64,000 nt of DNA from CAMLIZ01 sp036231905 (GCF_036231905.1 NZ_JAZARE010000004.1:124001-188000); one strand, 5' to 3'. Counted from the stretch's first letter, positions 49,625 through 59,355 are shown. Made by a program: numbers and translations. The notes: a model not told the origin generated them from the sequence alone.

Positions 49625-51043
49625 ATGAAGGTCACCACAGTCGGTACCGGCTACGTCGGATTGGTCACCGCGGCCTGCCTGGCCGAGATGGGCAACCATG
49701 TGATGTGCCTCGATGTGGACCGCGACAAGATCCGCACGCTCAACGCCGGCGGCATACCCATCCACGAACCCGGCCTGCAAGAGATGGTCCAGCGCAATGC
49801 CGCCGCTGGCCGCATGCAGTTCACCACCGACCCGGCCAAGGCGGTAGGCCATGGCACCATCCTGTTCATCGCGGTGGGCACGCCGCCGGACCAGGACGGA
49901 TCAGCCGATGTGCAGTACGTGCTGTCGGCGGCCCGGACCATCGGACGCCTGATGACCGACCACAAGGTGGTCGTCGACAAGAGCACCGTGCCGGTGGGCA
50001 CGGCGGACCGTGTGCGCGAGGCGTTACAGGAAGAACTCGACCGGCGGGGCGTGGCCATCGACTTCGCGGTGGTGTCCAACCCCGAGTTCCTGAAGGAAGG
50101 CGCGGCGATCGAGGACTTCATGCGGCCCGACCGCATCATCGTGGGGACCGACGATGAACAGGCCGCCCTGTTGATGTGGGCCCTGTACGCGCCGTTCACA
50201 CGCAGCCGCGACCGGCTGATCCTCACCGACGTGCGCAGCGCCGAGTTCACCAAGTATGCCGCCAACGCCATGCTGGCCACCCGCATCAGCTTCATGAACG
50301 AACTGGCCTTGCTGGCCGAGCGCGTGGGAGCGGACATCGAACTGGTGCGCAAGGGAATCGGCAGCGACCCGCGCATCGGCCCCCAGTTCCTCTATCCGGG
50401 CGTGGGCTACGGCGGGTCCTGCTTCCCCAAGGACGTGAAGGCCTTGATGCGTTGCGCCGAGAAACACGGCATGGCCTTGCGCGTGCTGAGTGCCGTGGAA
50501 GCGGCCAACGAGCATCAGAAACGCGTGCTGGTGCACAAGGTGGTGGAACGCTTCGGCGACAACCTGGAGGGCCACCGCTTTGCCGTGTGGGGCCTGGCGT
50601 TCAAGCCGAACACCGATGACATGCGCGAGGCGCCCAGCCAGGTGATCATCGCCGAGCTGCTGAAGCGCGGGGCCAGCGTGGTGGCCTACGACCCGGTGGC
50701 GATGGGGACCGCGGCGCACTTGCTGGGCGGGATGCCACGCCTGGAGTTCGCGCCCAGTGCGGGCGACGCACTGGAGGCGGCCGACGCCTTGCTCATCGTG
50801 ACCGACTGGAAAGAGTTCAAGAGCCCCGACTTCGAGCAGATCCGCGACAGCCTGAGGCAGCCGGTGGTGTTCGACGGGCGCAACCTCTATGAGCCCCGCA
50901 TGATGGAAGCGCTGGGCATCGAGTACCACTGCATCGGCCGCGGCCTGCCCCGGCCGGTGGGTGCGCCGGAACCGGACGGCGACTTCGGCTGGCTCCCGCC
51001 GTTTGTTGGCGGCCCCCCTCACATGGGGGCACGTCCCGCCTGA
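49625..51043 (+). CDS. ugd: UDP-glucose 6-dehydrogenase
   Basis: NAD-dependent enzyme of 472 residues converting UDP-glucose to UDP-glucuronic acid. It has MKVTTVGTGYVGLVTAACLA, VGTPPDQDGSADVQYVL, the catalytic Cys in GVGYGGSCFPKDVKAL, and AFKPNTDDMREAPSQVI. The last about 25 residues (GWLPPFVGGPPHMGARPA) are encoded by a GC-rich CCCCCCTCACATGGGGG palindrome and are probably a dispensable extension. It feeds the epimerase 43 bases downstream. Confidence 0.95.
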   Translation: MKVTTVGTGYVGLVTAACLAEMGNHVMCLDVDRDKIRTLNAGGIPIHEPGLQEMVQRNAAAGRMQFTTDPAKAVGHGTILFIAVGTPPDQDGSADVQYVLSAARTIGRLMTDHKVVVDKSTVPVGTADRVREALQEELDRRGVAIDFAVVSNPEFLKEGAAIEDFMRPDRIIVGTDDEQAALLMWALYAPFTRSRDRLILTDVRSAEFTKYAANAMLATRISFMNELALLAERVGADIELVRKGIGSDPRIGPQFLYPGVGYGGSCFPKDVKALMRCAEKHGMALRVLSAVEAANEHQKRVLVHKVVERFGDNLEGHRFAVWGLAFKPNTDDMREAPSQVIIAELLKRGASVVAYDPVAMGTAAHLLGGMPRLEFAPSAGDALEAADALLIVTDWKEFKSPDFEQIRDSLRQPVVFDGRNLYEPRMMEALGIEYHCIGRGLPRPVGAPEPDGDFGWLPPFVGGPPHMGARPA

Positions 51044-51073
51044 CCAGGGGGGCGGCCGGGCGGGTGGGCCGCC

Positions 51074-51079
51074 CATAAT
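51074..51079 (+). promoter_or_regulatory. -10 box placed for a leaderless epimerase mRNA
   Basis: CATAAT ends exactly 6 bases before the ATG at 51086, and no ribosome site precedes that ATG. The mRNA would start at or next to the initiation codon. The -35 region is GC-rich and unconvincing. Confidence 0.35.
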
Positions 51080-51085
51080 CGCGCC

Positions 51086-52093
51086 ATGAACGTGCTGATC
51101 ACCGGCGCCGCGGGGTTTATCGGCATGCATCTCGCCCTGCGCCTGCTCGAGCGTGGCGACACCGTGCTCGGCGTCGACAACCTCAACGACTACTACGACC
51201 CCCAGCTCAAGCGTGACCGCCTGGCCAGGCTTGCCGCGCACGCGAGCTTCCGTTTCGAGCAGGCCGACATCGCCGACCGCGACGGCATGCAGGCCCTGTT
51301 TGCCAGCCACCGGTTCGACGTGGTGGTGAACCTGGCCGCGCAGGCGGGCGTGCGCTACTCGCTGCAGAACCCGCATGCCTACGTCGACGCCAACATCGTC
51401 GGCTTTGTCAATGTGCTGGAGGGCTGCCGGCACAACGGCGTCGGCCACCTGGTGTACGCCAGCAGCAGCAGCGTCTACGGCGGCAACGAGCGCATGCCGT
51501 TCTCCGAACACCATGGCGTGGACCACCCCATCAGCCTGTACGCGGCCACCAAGAAGGCCAACGAGCTGATGGCGCACACCTACAGCCACCTGTACGGCCT
51601 GCCGACCACCGGGCTGCGCTTCTTCACGGTGTACGGTCCCTGGGGCCGGCCCGACATGGCGCTGTTCCTGTTCACCAAGGCCATCCTCGAGGATCGGCCG
51701 ATCGAGCTGTTCAACGAAGGGCGCATGCAGCGCGACTTCACCTTTGTCGACGACATCGTCGAGGGGCTGGTCCGCGTGATCGACAAGCCGGCCCGATCGG
51801 ACACGGGCTTCGATCCCTTGCAGCCAGATCCGGCTCGTTCGCGTGCGCCTTACCGCGTGTTCAACATCGGCAACCAGGGGCCGGTGCAGCTGATGGACTT
51901 TGTGTCGGCTATCGAAGCCGCCATCGGCAAGACTGCGGTCAAGCACTTGCGTCCCATGCAGCCGGGCGATGTGCCCGCCACCTATGCCGACGTGTCCGAG
52001 CTCCAGGCGTGGACGGGGTTCAAGCCGGCCACCTCCATCCAGCAGGGTGTGGGCCGTTTCGTTGATTGGTATCGCAGCTACTACCGGGTTTGA
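51086..52093 (+). CDS. UDP-glucuronate 4-epimerase
   Basis: Short-chain dehydrogenase/reductase of 335 residues that interconverts UDP-glucuronate and UDP-galacturonate. It has the NAD loop GAAGFIGMHLALRLLERGD, the typical GVDNLNDYYDPQLKRDRL of this subgroup, Ser/Tyr/Lys catalytic residues (ASSSSVYGGNER; YAATKKANELM) and LRFFTVYGPWGRPDMALF. It lies between ugd, which makes its substrate, and a second nucleotide-sugar dehydrogenase. Confidence 0.92.
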   Translation: MNVLITGAAGFIGMHLALRLLERGDTVLGVDNLNDYYDPQLKRDRLARLAAHASFRFEQADIADRDGMQALFASHRFDVVVNLAAQAGVRYSLQNPHAYVDANIVGFVNVLEGCRHNGVGHLVYASSSSVYGGNERMPFSEHHGVDHPISLYAATKKANELMAHTYSHLYGLPTTGLRFFTVYGPWGRPDMALFLFTKAILEDRPIELFNEGRMQRDFTFVDDIVEGLVRVIDKPARSDTGFDPLQPDPARSRAPYRVFNIGNQGPVQLMDFVSAIEAAIGKTAVKHLRPMQPGDVPATYADVSELQAWTGFKPATSIQQGVGRFVDWYRSYYRV

Positions 52094-52098
52094 AATCC

Positions 52099-53379
52099 AT
52101 GACCACTGTCGCCGTCGTCGGCCTGGGCTATGTCGGCCTGCCGCTCGCCGTGGAGTTCGGAAAGAAGTTCCGCACCCTCGGTTTTGATCTGTCCGCCGCC
52201 AAGGTGGACAGCTATCGCCGCTTCATCGACCCCACCGGCGAGGTGTCCACGCAGGACCTGCAGGCGGCCACGCTCCTGAGCTGCCACACCGACCCCGCCG
52301 TGCTGGCGGAGGCGGATGTCATCATCGTGGCGGTGCCCACGCCGGTGGACGAGGCGCACCAGCCTGACTTCGGCCCGCTGGTGTCCAGCTCCAAGACCGT
52401 GGGCCGGCACATGAAGCGCGGCGCGATCGTGGTCTACGAGTCCACCGTGTATCCGGGTGCGACCGAGGAGGTCTGCATCCCGGTGCTCGAGCGCGAATCG
52501 GGCCTGCGCTGGAAGAGCGACTTCTTCGTGGGCTACAGCCCCGAGCGCATCAACCCCGGCGACAAGGAGCGCACGGTCACCAAGATCACCAAGGTGGTGG
52601 CCGGGGACAGCGCTGACACGCTGGAGAAGGTGGCCCAGGTGTACGGGGCGGTGATCACGGCGGGGGTGTACCGGGCGAGCAGCATCAAGGTGGCCGAGGC
52701 CGCCAAGGTGATCGAGAACACGCAGCGCGACCTCAACATCGCGCTCATGAACGAGCTGGCGCTGATCTTCCACCGCATCGGCATCGACACGATGGAGGTG
52801 CTGCAGGCCGCGGGCACCAAGTGGAACTTCCTGCCGTTCCGCCCCGGGCTGGTGGGCGGCCATTGCATCGGCGTGGACCCGTACTACCTCACCCACAAGG
52901 CCGACATGCTGGGCTATCACCCGCAGGTGATCCTGGCGGGCCGGCGCATCAACGACAACATGGGCAAGTTCGTCGCCGAGCAGACGGTCAAGCTCATGAT
53001 CGCCAATGGCTTGGTGGTCAAGGATGCCAACGTCATCGTGCTCGGCATGACCTTCAAGGAGAACTGCCCGGACGTGCGCAACAGCAAGGTCATCGACATC
53101 GTGCGGGAACTGCAGAGCTTTGGGGTGAAGGTGCATGTGCACGACCCCCTGGCCAGCCCCGAGGAGTGCGCGCATGAATACGGCGTGGCGCTCGAAGCCT
53201 GGGATGCCTTGCCCCAGGCGCAAGCCGTCGTTGCGGCGGTGGCGCACCAAGCCTACGCGCAGATGGGCCTGGCCCAGATCACCTCGCGCCTGGTGCCGGG
53301 TGGGGTGTTTGCCGACGTCAAGTCCACCTACACGGCGGCCGAGGTGGAAGCGCTGGGTTTCCGCGGCTGGCGCCTGTAG
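52099..53379 (+). CDS. tviB: UDP-N-acetylhexosamine 6-dehydrogenase (TviB/WbpO-like)
   Basis: Nucleotide-sugar dehydrogenase of 426 residues. The start TVAVVGLGYVGLPLAVEFGK, SYEST-like VVYESTVYPGATEE, GYSPERINPGDKERT and the Cys motif FRPGLVGGHCIGVDPYYLTH are those of TviB/VipA, WbpO and Cap5L-type enzymes that oxidise UDP-GalNAc or UDP-GlcNAc/ManNAc to the uronic acids. The precise substrate is not certain. It is five bases after the epimerase gene. A bidirectional terminator follows. Confidence 0.88.
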   Translation: MTTVAVVGLGYVGLPLAVEFGKKFRTLGFDLSAAKVDSYRRFIDPTGEVSTQDLQAATLLSCHTDPAVLAEADVIIVAVPTPVDEAHQPDFGPLVSSSKTVGRHMKRGAIVVYESTVYPGATEEVCIPVLERESGLRWKSDFFVGYSPERINPGDKERTVTKITKVVAGDSADTLEKVAQVYGAVITAGVYRASSIKVAEAAKVIENTQRDLNIALMNELALIFHRIGIDTMEVLQAAGTKWNFLPFRPGLVGGHCIGVDPYYLTHKADMLGYHPQVILAGRRINDNMGKFVAEQTVKLMIANGLVVKDANVIVLGMTFKENCPDVRNSKVIDIVRELQSFGVKVHVHDPLASPEECAHEYGVALEAWDALPQAQAVVAAVAHQAYAQMGLAQITSRLVPGGVFADVKSTYTAAEVEALGFRGWRL

Positions 53380-53400
53380 CCCTGTAGCGCTCCGCAAGTG

Positions 53401-53430
53401 AAACCGCCCGGTTGCAAGCCGGGCGGTTTT
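53401..53430. terminator. bidirectional intrinsic terminator
   Basis: CCGCCCGG and CCGGGCGG arms with loop TTGCAAG are flanked by AAA on the left and TTTT on the right. It terminates tviB from the left and the manC operon from the right. Confidence 0.85.
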
Positions 53431-53457
53431 GCTTTGGCCGTATGGCGCGCGGCCCGC

Positions 53458-54921
53458 TCAGCCCTTGGGCGCGCGCCCGTAGGTGTCCTCGAAGCGCACG
53501 ATGTCGTCTTCGCCGAGGTAGCTGCCGCTCTGCACTTCGATGATCTCCAGCGGCACCTTGCCCGGGTTGGCCAGCCGATGCACCTCGCCGAGCGGGATGT
53601 AGGTGCTCTGGTTCTCGGTGAGCAGGACCTTGCGCTCGCCGCAGGTGACTTCGGCCGTGCCGGACACCACGATCCAGTGTTCGGCGCGATGGTGGTGTTT
53701 CTGCAGGCTGAGTGATGCGCCGGGTTTCACCAGGATGCGCTTGACCTGGAAACGCGAGCCCGAGTCGATGCTGTCGTACCAGCCCCAGGGCCGGTGCACC
53801 TTGCGATGCAGCTCGTGTTCACCGCGCTGCTGCTCGCCCAGCTGGTTGACGATCTTCTTGACCTCCTGGCTGCGGCTGCGGTCGGCCACCAGCACCGCGT
53901 CAGGCGTTTCCACCACGACCACGTTGTCCAGGCCCACCACGCTCACCAGCCGGCTGGTCGCGTGCACCAGGGTGTTGTGCGCTTCGTGCATCAGGGCGTC
54001 GCCATGGCGGGCGTTGCCCTGCGCGTCCTTGACGGCCACCTGCCATACGGCGTCCCAGGCGCCCAGATCGTTCCAGCCGGCCGCCAGCGGCACCATGCGG
54101 ATCGGCAGCGCACCGGGGCACTTTTCCATCACCGCATAGTCGACCGATTCGGACGGCACCGCCGCAAACGCCTCCGCGCCCGGGCGCACGAAAGGGCCGT
54201 CGAGCTTGCGCGCTGCAAAGGCGATGCGGGTGGCGCCGGCGATGTCCGGGCGGAAGCGCTCCAGCGCCGCCATCCAGGTAGAGGCGCGCAGCACGAACAG
54301 GCCGCTGTTCCAGGCATAGCCGCCTTCGGCGAGGTAGCGCTTGGCGGTGTCCACGTCTGGTTTTTCGACAAAACGGGCGACTGTCGGCGTGTCGCCATCG
54401 GCATTGGTGCGGATGTATCCGTAGCCGGTTTCCGGGCGGTCCGGCTGCACGCCGAGGATCACGATGCTGCCGTCCGCTGCGGCCCGCGCGGCGCGCGCCA
54501 GCGCCTGGGCGAAGGCGGGCTCATCGGTGGCCGTCTGGTCGGCGGGGGTCACTAGCAGCACCGGGTCCTGCCCTGCCTCCAGGGCCTGCAGCGCGGCCAG
54601 CGTGAGCGCCGGTGCGGTGTTGCGGCCGCTCGGCTCGAGCAGCACGGCGGCTGGCTGCACGTTCTCCTCGCGCAGCTGGTCCAGCATGAGGAAGCGGTGT
54701 TCCTCGTTGCCCACGATGATGGGCGCGCCCACCGCCAGCTGGGCGCCGGACACCAGCGCCATGCGGCGCACCGCCTGCTGGAACAGGCTCTTGTTGCTGG
54801 CGTCCAGCACCAGGAACTGCTTGGGATAGCCGGCGCGCGACAGGGGCCACAGCCGCGTGCCGCTGCCGCCGGCCATGATGACGGGCGTGATCTGAAGCGT
54901 CTGGGAGGTGTCGTTGGGCAT
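53458..54921 (-). CDS. manC: bifunctional mannose-1-phosphate guanylyltransferase / mannose-6-phosphate isomerase
   Basis: A 487-residue type II enzyme that makes GDP-mannose. The N-terminal guanylyltransferase has the signature IMAGGSGTRLWPLSRAGYPK (about 15-34) and later FVEKPD. The C-terminal cupin isomerase has RPWGWYDSIDSG, LQKHHHRAEHWIVVSG and YIPLGEVHRLANPG. ATG 54921 lies one base after the galE stop codon. It supplies substrate to algD. No phosphomannomutase gene is in the window. Confidence 0.94.
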   Translation of the reverse strand: MPNDTSQTLQITPVIMAGGSGTRLWPLSRAGYPKQFLVLDASNKSLFQQAVRRMALVSGAQLAVGAPIIVGNEEHRFLMLDQLREENVQPAAVLLEPSGRNTAPALTLAALQALEAGQDPVLLVTPADQTATDEPAFAQALARAARAAADGSIVILGVQPDRPETGYGYIRTNADGDTPTVARFVEKPDVDTAKRYLAEGGYAWNSGLFVLRASTWMAALERFRPDIAGATRIAFAARKLDGPFVRPGAEAFAAVPSESVDYAVMEKCPGALPIRMVPLAAGWNDLGAWDAVWQVAVKDAQGNARHGDALMHEAHNTLVHATSRLVSVVGLDNVVVVETPDAVLVADRSRSQEVKKIVNQLGEQQRGEHELHRKVHRPWGWYDSIDSGSRFQVKRILVKPGASLSLQKHHHRAEHWIVVSGTAEVTCGERKVLLTENQSTYIPLGEVHRLANPGKVPLEIIEVQSGSYLGEDDIVRFEDTYGRAPKG

Positions 54922-54922
54922 G

Positions 54923-55942
54923 TCAGGCCTCAAAGCCGCGCGGGTTCATCTGCTGCCAGCGCCAGCTGTCCTCGCACATGCGGGCCAGGTCGTGACGGGC
55001 GCGCCAGCCCAGCAGGCGCTCGGCACTGGCCGGATCGGCGTAGACGGACGCCACGTCGCCGGGGCGGCGTGGGGCAAAGCGATAGGGCACTGGCCGGCCG
55101 CTCGCGGCTTCATAAGCCTTCACCACCTCCAGCACGCTGTAGCCGCGGCCGGTGCCGAGGTTGACGGTGATGGACGTGCTCTTGTCGAAGAGGTAGTTCA
55201 GCGCCGCGACATGGCCCTCGGCCAGGTCCACCACGTGGATGTAGTCGCGCACCCCGGTGCCGTCCGGCGTTTCGTAGTCGTTGCCGAAGACCTGCAGGTA
55301 CTCGCGCCGGCCCACCGCCACCTGGGCCACATAGGGCATGAGGTTGTTCGGCGTACCGCGCGGGTCCTCCCCGATGCGGCCGCTGGGGTGGGCGCCCACC
55401 GGGTTGAAATAGCGCAGCGACGCCGTGCACCATTCGGAATCCGATGCGCCCAGGTCTTCGAGGATGCGCTCGCCGAACAGCTTGGTGGCGCCATACGGGT
55501 TGGTGGCGGACAGCGCACTGTCTTCGGTGATCGGCAGGTGTTCCGGCTTGCCGTACACGGTGGCGCTGGAGCTGAACACGAAGCGCTTGCAGCCATGGGC
55601 CTGCAGGATTTCGCACACGTTCACCAGCCCGCCGAGGTTGTTGCGGTAGTAGGCCAGCGGCTTCTGGGTCGATTCACCCACGGCCTTGAATGCCGCGAAG
55701 TGCACTGCGGCGTCGGGCTGGTGGCGTTGCACCACATCGCGCATCGCTGCCGGGTCGCAGACGTCAGCCTGCTCGAACGTGGGCGTGGTGCCGGACAGCT
55801 CTGCCAGGCGCTTGAGCACCTCGGGCGAGCTGTTGGAGAAGTCGTCCACGCCCACCACCTGGTAACCCGCCTCGAGCAGGGCCAGCCAGGTGTGCGAGGC
55901 GATGTAGCCGGCGGCGCCGGTGAGCAGAATGGTTTTTTTCAT
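54923..55942 (-). CDS. galE: UDP-glucose 4-epimerase
   Basis: SDR enzyme of 339 residues interconverting UDP-glucose and UDP-galactose. It has the start KKTILLTGAAGYIASHTWLA, VDDFSNSSPEVLKRL, FSSSATVYGKPEHLPI and the catalytic Tyr-x3-Lys in NPYGATKLFGERIL. It is four bases after epsL and one base before manC in the minus-strand operon epsB-epsL-galE-manC. Confidence 0.94.
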   Translation of the reverse strand: MKKTILLTGAAGYIASHTWLALLEAGYQVVGVDDFSNSSPEVLKRLAELSGTTPTFEQADVCDPAAMRDVVQRHQPDAAVHFAAFKAVGESTQKPLAYYRNNLGGLVNVCEILQAHGCKRFVFSSSATVYGKPEHLPITEDSALSATNPYGATKLFGERILEDLGASDSEWCTASLRYFNPVGAHPSGRIGEDPRGTPNNLMPYVAQVAVGRREYLQVFGNDYETPDGTGVRDYIHVVDLAEGHVAALNYLFDKSTSITVNLGTGRGYSVLEVVKAYEAASGRPVPYRFAPRRPGDVASVYADPASAERLLGWRARHDLARMCEDSWRWQQMNPRGFEA

Positions 55943-55946
55943 CGGG

Positions 55947-57197
55947 TCAGAGCTGGAGGGCGAACTGCGCAGCGCAGTTGGCCAGGTTGACCGCGTAGCT
56001 GTAGGTCAGTGAGGCCGATCCTTCGGCCGAGCGCTTCACCCGGGTGACGCCGCAACTGAAGCTCAGGCTGCGGGTGGCGTCGTAGCTGGCGGTCAGGCTG
56101 GCCCGGTTCGTCTTGTCGCTGGCCGAAATGGTCTGGTCCTGCAGCAGTCCATCGAGCGTATTGTCGAGTTGGCGCTCAGTGTGGCGCAGGTTAAGCGCCA
56201 GCTTGATCTTGCCGGTGAGTTCATAACCCGCCGACAGTCCGGTCGTGGTGGAGATGCGTGTGGTCGCTGCGTGAGCATCACCGAGCGGCAACGGGGCATT
56301 GTCGACCAGCACGACGTCCTGGTAGGTGTACTGACCGGCACTGGTGTCCCGGTTGAACAGCGCGTCCAGCGTCAACCGGCCGCCCGGCCGGTAGCGGTAG
56401 GTGAGGGAGCCGGTCGTGACGTTGTCGGAACGAGGCCGGGCCGATTCATAGCTTACGCGCGAGCGGCTGATCCAGCCGTCCAGCATGCTGCTGCCGGTGG
56501 GCTGCCAATTGATCAGCAACTGGATGTCGTTGCGCTTGAAGTCGAGGTCGTCGCCCAGATTGGGGTAGTGGCCGTCCGCATGCCGTGCGGCCAGACCCAC
56601 GTTCAGGATGGAACTCTGGCCGTAGCGCACGCCGGCGCGGTAGCCGTTGTAGTCCAGGTTGCCGCCAATGAGCAGCGGGTTGTCGTAACGCGTGCGATTG
56701 CCGAAGACGCCCGCTTCCAGGGTCCAGGCCGTCACCACGCCCAGGCGTGCGTTGAACGCCGCGTCGGTCGTCTTGACCACGGTTTTCTGCTCTGCCTGCG
56801 AAGCCTGCAGATAGTCGCGATACAGGTTTTGCGAATGCGAGACCTGCAGGTCGCCGGAGAGGTGCTCCACCGTGGCCCAGTCCAGGCGCACCAGGCCGGA
56901 GCCGCTGGTGTTGTTCAGGCGCTCCTCGTTGCGGTAGCGGTTCCAGTCGGCCGACACGTTGGCGCGCAGGCGCTGGCGGCTGATCTGCTGGTCCAGCCCG
57001 CCGAAGATGCCGGTGCTGAGGATGGTGTCGCTGATCGCGACGGGAGCGCGGTAGACGTTGGAATCACGCGTGATCGTTTCGCGCGCCCCGATGTAGTACG
57101 GGCTGGTCTCCGCATGCGCGGCGGGGAGGCAGGCGGCGGCCGCGGCAAGGGCCAGTGCGCGAGCCGGGCAGGCGGTCAGCAGACGCTGGAGGGTCAT
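55947..57197 (-). CDS. epsL: EpsL-type outer-membrane beta-barrel protein
   Basis: A 416-residue secreted protein with a signal peptide (cleavage after AAHA, about residue 29). The mature start ETSPYYIGARETITRDSNVY is typical of the exosortase/EPS-associated outer-membrane protein EpsL. The rest is alternating beta-strand sequence ending with an aromatic/hydrophobic terminal strand (NCAAQFALQL). It may form an export channel or surface anchor for the polymer. It follows epsB after 44 bases. Confidence 0.85.
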   Translation of the reverse strand: MTLQRLLTACPARALALAAAAACLPAAHAETSPYYIGARETITRDSNVYRAPVAISDTILSTGIFGGLDQQISRQRLRANVSADWNRYRNEERLNNTSGSGLVRLDWATVEHLSGDLQVSHSQNLYRDYLQASQAEQKTVVKTTDAAFNARLGVVTAWTLEAGVFGNRTRYDNPLLIGGNLDYNGYRAGVRYGQSSILNVGLAARHADGHYPNLGDDLDFKRNDIQLLINWQPTGSSMLDGWISRSRVSYESARPRSDNVTTGSLTYRYRPGGRLTLDALFNRDTSAGQYTYQDVVLVDNAPLPLGDAHAATTRISTTTGLSAGYELTGKIKLALNLRHTERQLDNTLDGLLQDQTISASDKTNRASLTASYDATRSLSFSCGVTRVKRSAEGSASLTYSYAVNLANCAAQFALQL

Positions 57198-57241
57198 GAG
57201 GAGCCTTTCGAGTTGAGACTTTGATACCGCTCGAGCTGCGC

Positions 57242-58636
57242 TCAGTAGGCGTTGCGGTCGAAGAACACGAGGCGGATGGTCCGCACGATGATCTGCAGGT
57301 CCAGGCCGAGCGACCAGTTCCGCAGGTACTCCAGATCGTATTCGACGCGCGCGCGCATCTTCTCGATCGTGTCGGTTTCGCCACGGTGGCCGTTCACCTG
57401 GGCCCAGCCGGTGATGCCCGGCTTGACCTTGTGGCGCACCATGTAGGCCTTGATCATCTCCCGGTACTGCTCGTTGTGCGCCACCGCATGCGGACGCGGG
57501 CCCACGATGCTCATGCGCCCCTGCAGCACATTGATGAACTGCGGCAGTTCGTCCAGCGAGGTGCGGCGCAGGAAGGCGCCGAACGGCGTGATGCGCGGGT
57601 CGTCCTTGGTGGCCTGGCGCACCACCGGGCCGTTGTCCATGGTGCGCATGGAGCGGAACTTGTAGACGATGATCTCCTCGCCCTGCAGCCCGTTGCGCCG
57701 CTGGCGGAAGATGATCGGTCCCGGCGAACTCAGCTTCACGCCGATGCCGATGATCAGGAGGATGGGCGAGATCAGGATCAGGATGATCGTGGCCAGCACG
57801 ATGTCCGAGATGCGCTTGACCAGCTCGTTGGTGCCGGTGAAGGGCGTTTCGCAGATGCCGACCACCGGCACGCCGTTCATGTCCTGCAACCGGCCCTGGA
57901 TGATGCTGATGCCGAACACGTCGGGCACGAAAAAGATGGAGGCGGTGGTGCCCTGCAGCTGCTCCAGCAGCTCCACGATGCGCGGCTGGGAGCCCAGCGG
58001 CAGCGTGATGTACACCTCGCGGATGCTGTGCGAGCGGATGAAGGGTGCCACGTCCTTCAGGCCGCCCAGGCGCTTGTCGGTCGCGTCGCCGTGCACCCGG
58101 TCATCCGCCCGGTCGTCGAAGTAGCCGAGGAAGTCGATGCCCTGGTCCTCGCTGTCGGCCAGCGCCTTCGCCACCTTCACCCCCAGCGGGCCGGCACCCA
58201 CCACGATGGCCGGCCGCCGGGCCTCCGGCTGCGCGGCCTGGCGCTTGAGCACCAGCTTGCCCAGCCACACCGCAATCCACTGCAGCCCCGGCGTGATCAC
58301 CGCCCAGGCGATCAGCACCTCCTCCTCGAAGAAGCCGAAGCTGCGCGTCGCATAGCCGCACAGCGCCAGGATGGCGAGCAGGCTGACCCACGAGGTGACG
58401 ATGTCCACCCCGGCCGCAAGCAGGTTGTCCTTGAAGCGGTTGCGGCCCGGGAAGGTGAGCGCAAAGATCAGCAGGCACAGCGTGAGCGTGGAGCGCAGCA
58501 CCGGCTCGTCGTACCACTGGTTCACCAGCAGGAACGTGAGCACGGTGACGGTGGGCTCCAGAAACGCCGCCACCAGCGACGTCACCGACTGCGGCGCGCT
58601 GTAGAAGGTTCTTTTGTAGCTGCGGTCTTCGAACAT
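57242..58636 (-). CDS. epsB: undecaprenyl-phosphate glucose phosphotransferase (EpsB/WcaJ type)
   Basis: Initiating transferase of 464 residues that links the first hexose-1-phosphate to undecaprenyl phosphate. N-terminal membrane helices (about 15-110) are followed by a CoA-binding-like Rossmann region (VVGAGPLGVKVAKAL) and the C-terminal bacterial sugar transferase domain (KLSSPGPIIFRQRRNGLQGE, YKFRSMR, RRTSLDELPQFINVL, KPGITGWAQVNGHRGE). ATG 58636 starts at the conserved FEDRSYKRTF. It is first in the operon epsB-epsL-galE-manC; no clear promoter was found. Confidence 0.93.
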   Translation of the reverse strand: MFEDRSYKRTFYSAPQSVTSLVAAFLEPTVTVLTFLLVNQWYDEPVLRSTLTLCLLIFALTFPGRNRFKDNLLAAGVDIVTSWVSLLAILALCGYATRSFGFFEEEVLIAWAVITPGLQWIAVWLGKLVLKRQAAQPEARRPAIVVGAGPLGVKVAKALADSEDQGIDFLGYFDDRADDRVHGDATDKRLGGLKDVAPFIRSHSIREVYITLPLGSQPRIVELLEQLQGTTASIFFVPDVFGISIIQGRLQDMNGVPVVGICETPFTGTNELVKRISDIVLATIILILISPILLIIGIGVKLSSPGPIIFRQRRNGLQGEEIIVYKFRSMRTMDNGPVVRQATKDDPRITPFGAFLRRTSLDELPQFINVLQGRMSIVGPRPHAVAHNEQYREMIKAYMVRHKVKPGITGWAQVNGHRGETDTIEKMRARVEYDLEYLRNWSLGLDLQIIVRTIRLVFFDRNAY

Positions 58637-58796
58637 CGTGGGAGGGTGTCGGGCGAGCGGCAAGCTGCCGGCGCGGCCGCTTTGCAATAGGGGCAAGGCG
58701 GCGAATGTCTGAGGGCCCGCTGGTGCGCGGGATTCTCCCTCAAAACGCCCGGCGCTTCGGCGCCCCGGATCAGGGGATCGGCGGGCCCCCCGTGCC

Positions 58797-58802
58797 TACA
58801 AT
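58797..58802 (+). promoter_or_regulatory. -10 box for leaderless ubiJ mRNA
   Basis: TACAAT overlaps the first candidate ATG (58801) and lies 7 bases before a second in-frame ATG (58810), with no ribosome site. If used, transcription begins at about 58809-58810 and the shorter start is the true one. Confidence 0.4.
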
Positions 58803-59355
58803 GCCCGCCATGCTCGACGCCCTGAATGCGCTCGTGGCGCCTGCCGCGATGGAGCGCCTCACCCTGCTGATCAACCATGTCCTGGCGAGCGAGCCGGCCG
58901 CCATTGCGCGGATGCAACCGCACGCAGGCCGTTGCATCGGGTTGCATCTTCAGCACTGGCCCAGCGTGCTGCCGGCGCCGCCCACCCTGGCCTTCAGCGT
59001 CACGCGGGCCGGCTTGCTGGAATGGTGTGCCGAGGGTGCACCGCCTCAGCCGAACTTGCATGTCACCATCGATGCCGCCAACCCGGCGCTGCTCGGCTTG
59101 CGTTGGTTGTCGGGCCAGGCGCCCGCCATGGACATCCAGGGGGATGCCGCCTTCGCTGCGGACGTGCACTGGCTTGCGGACAACCTGCGCTGGGACGTGG
59201 CGGCCGACCTGGAGCGGCTGTTCGGCCCGGGCGTGGCGCACCAGCTGGCGCGCGCCGGCGGCGCTTTCGACGCCGCCTTGCGGCGCCTGGTCCAGGCCGG
59301 TGGCGACCTCGCGTCACGCCTGCAGCCAGACGCGCCCGGCGGGCGCCGGCCATGA
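58801..59355 (+). CDS. ubiJ: ubiquinone biosynthesis accessory factor UbiJ (SCP2 domain)
   Basis: A 184-residue SCP2-type lipid-binding protein that organises the aerobic ubiquinone synthesis complex with UbiK. The SCP2 fold is seen in LTLLINHVLASEPAAIARMQ, the beta-rich NLHVTIDAANPALLGL and ALRWLSGQ-like strands, and the UbiJ helix WDVAADLERLFGPGVAHQLA. ATG 58810 is an alternative start supported by the overlapping -10 box. The stop overlaps the ubiB start (ATGA). It is normally next to ubiE. Confidence 0.85.
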   Translation: MPAMLDALNALVAPAAMERLTLLINHVLASEPAAIARMQPHAGRCIGLHLQHWPSVLPAPPTLAFSVTRAGLLEWCAEGAPPQPNLHVTIDAANPALLGLRWLSGQAPAMDIQGDAAFAADVHWLADNLRWDVAADLERLFGPGVAHQLARAGGAFDAALRRLVQAGGDLASRLQPDAPGGRRP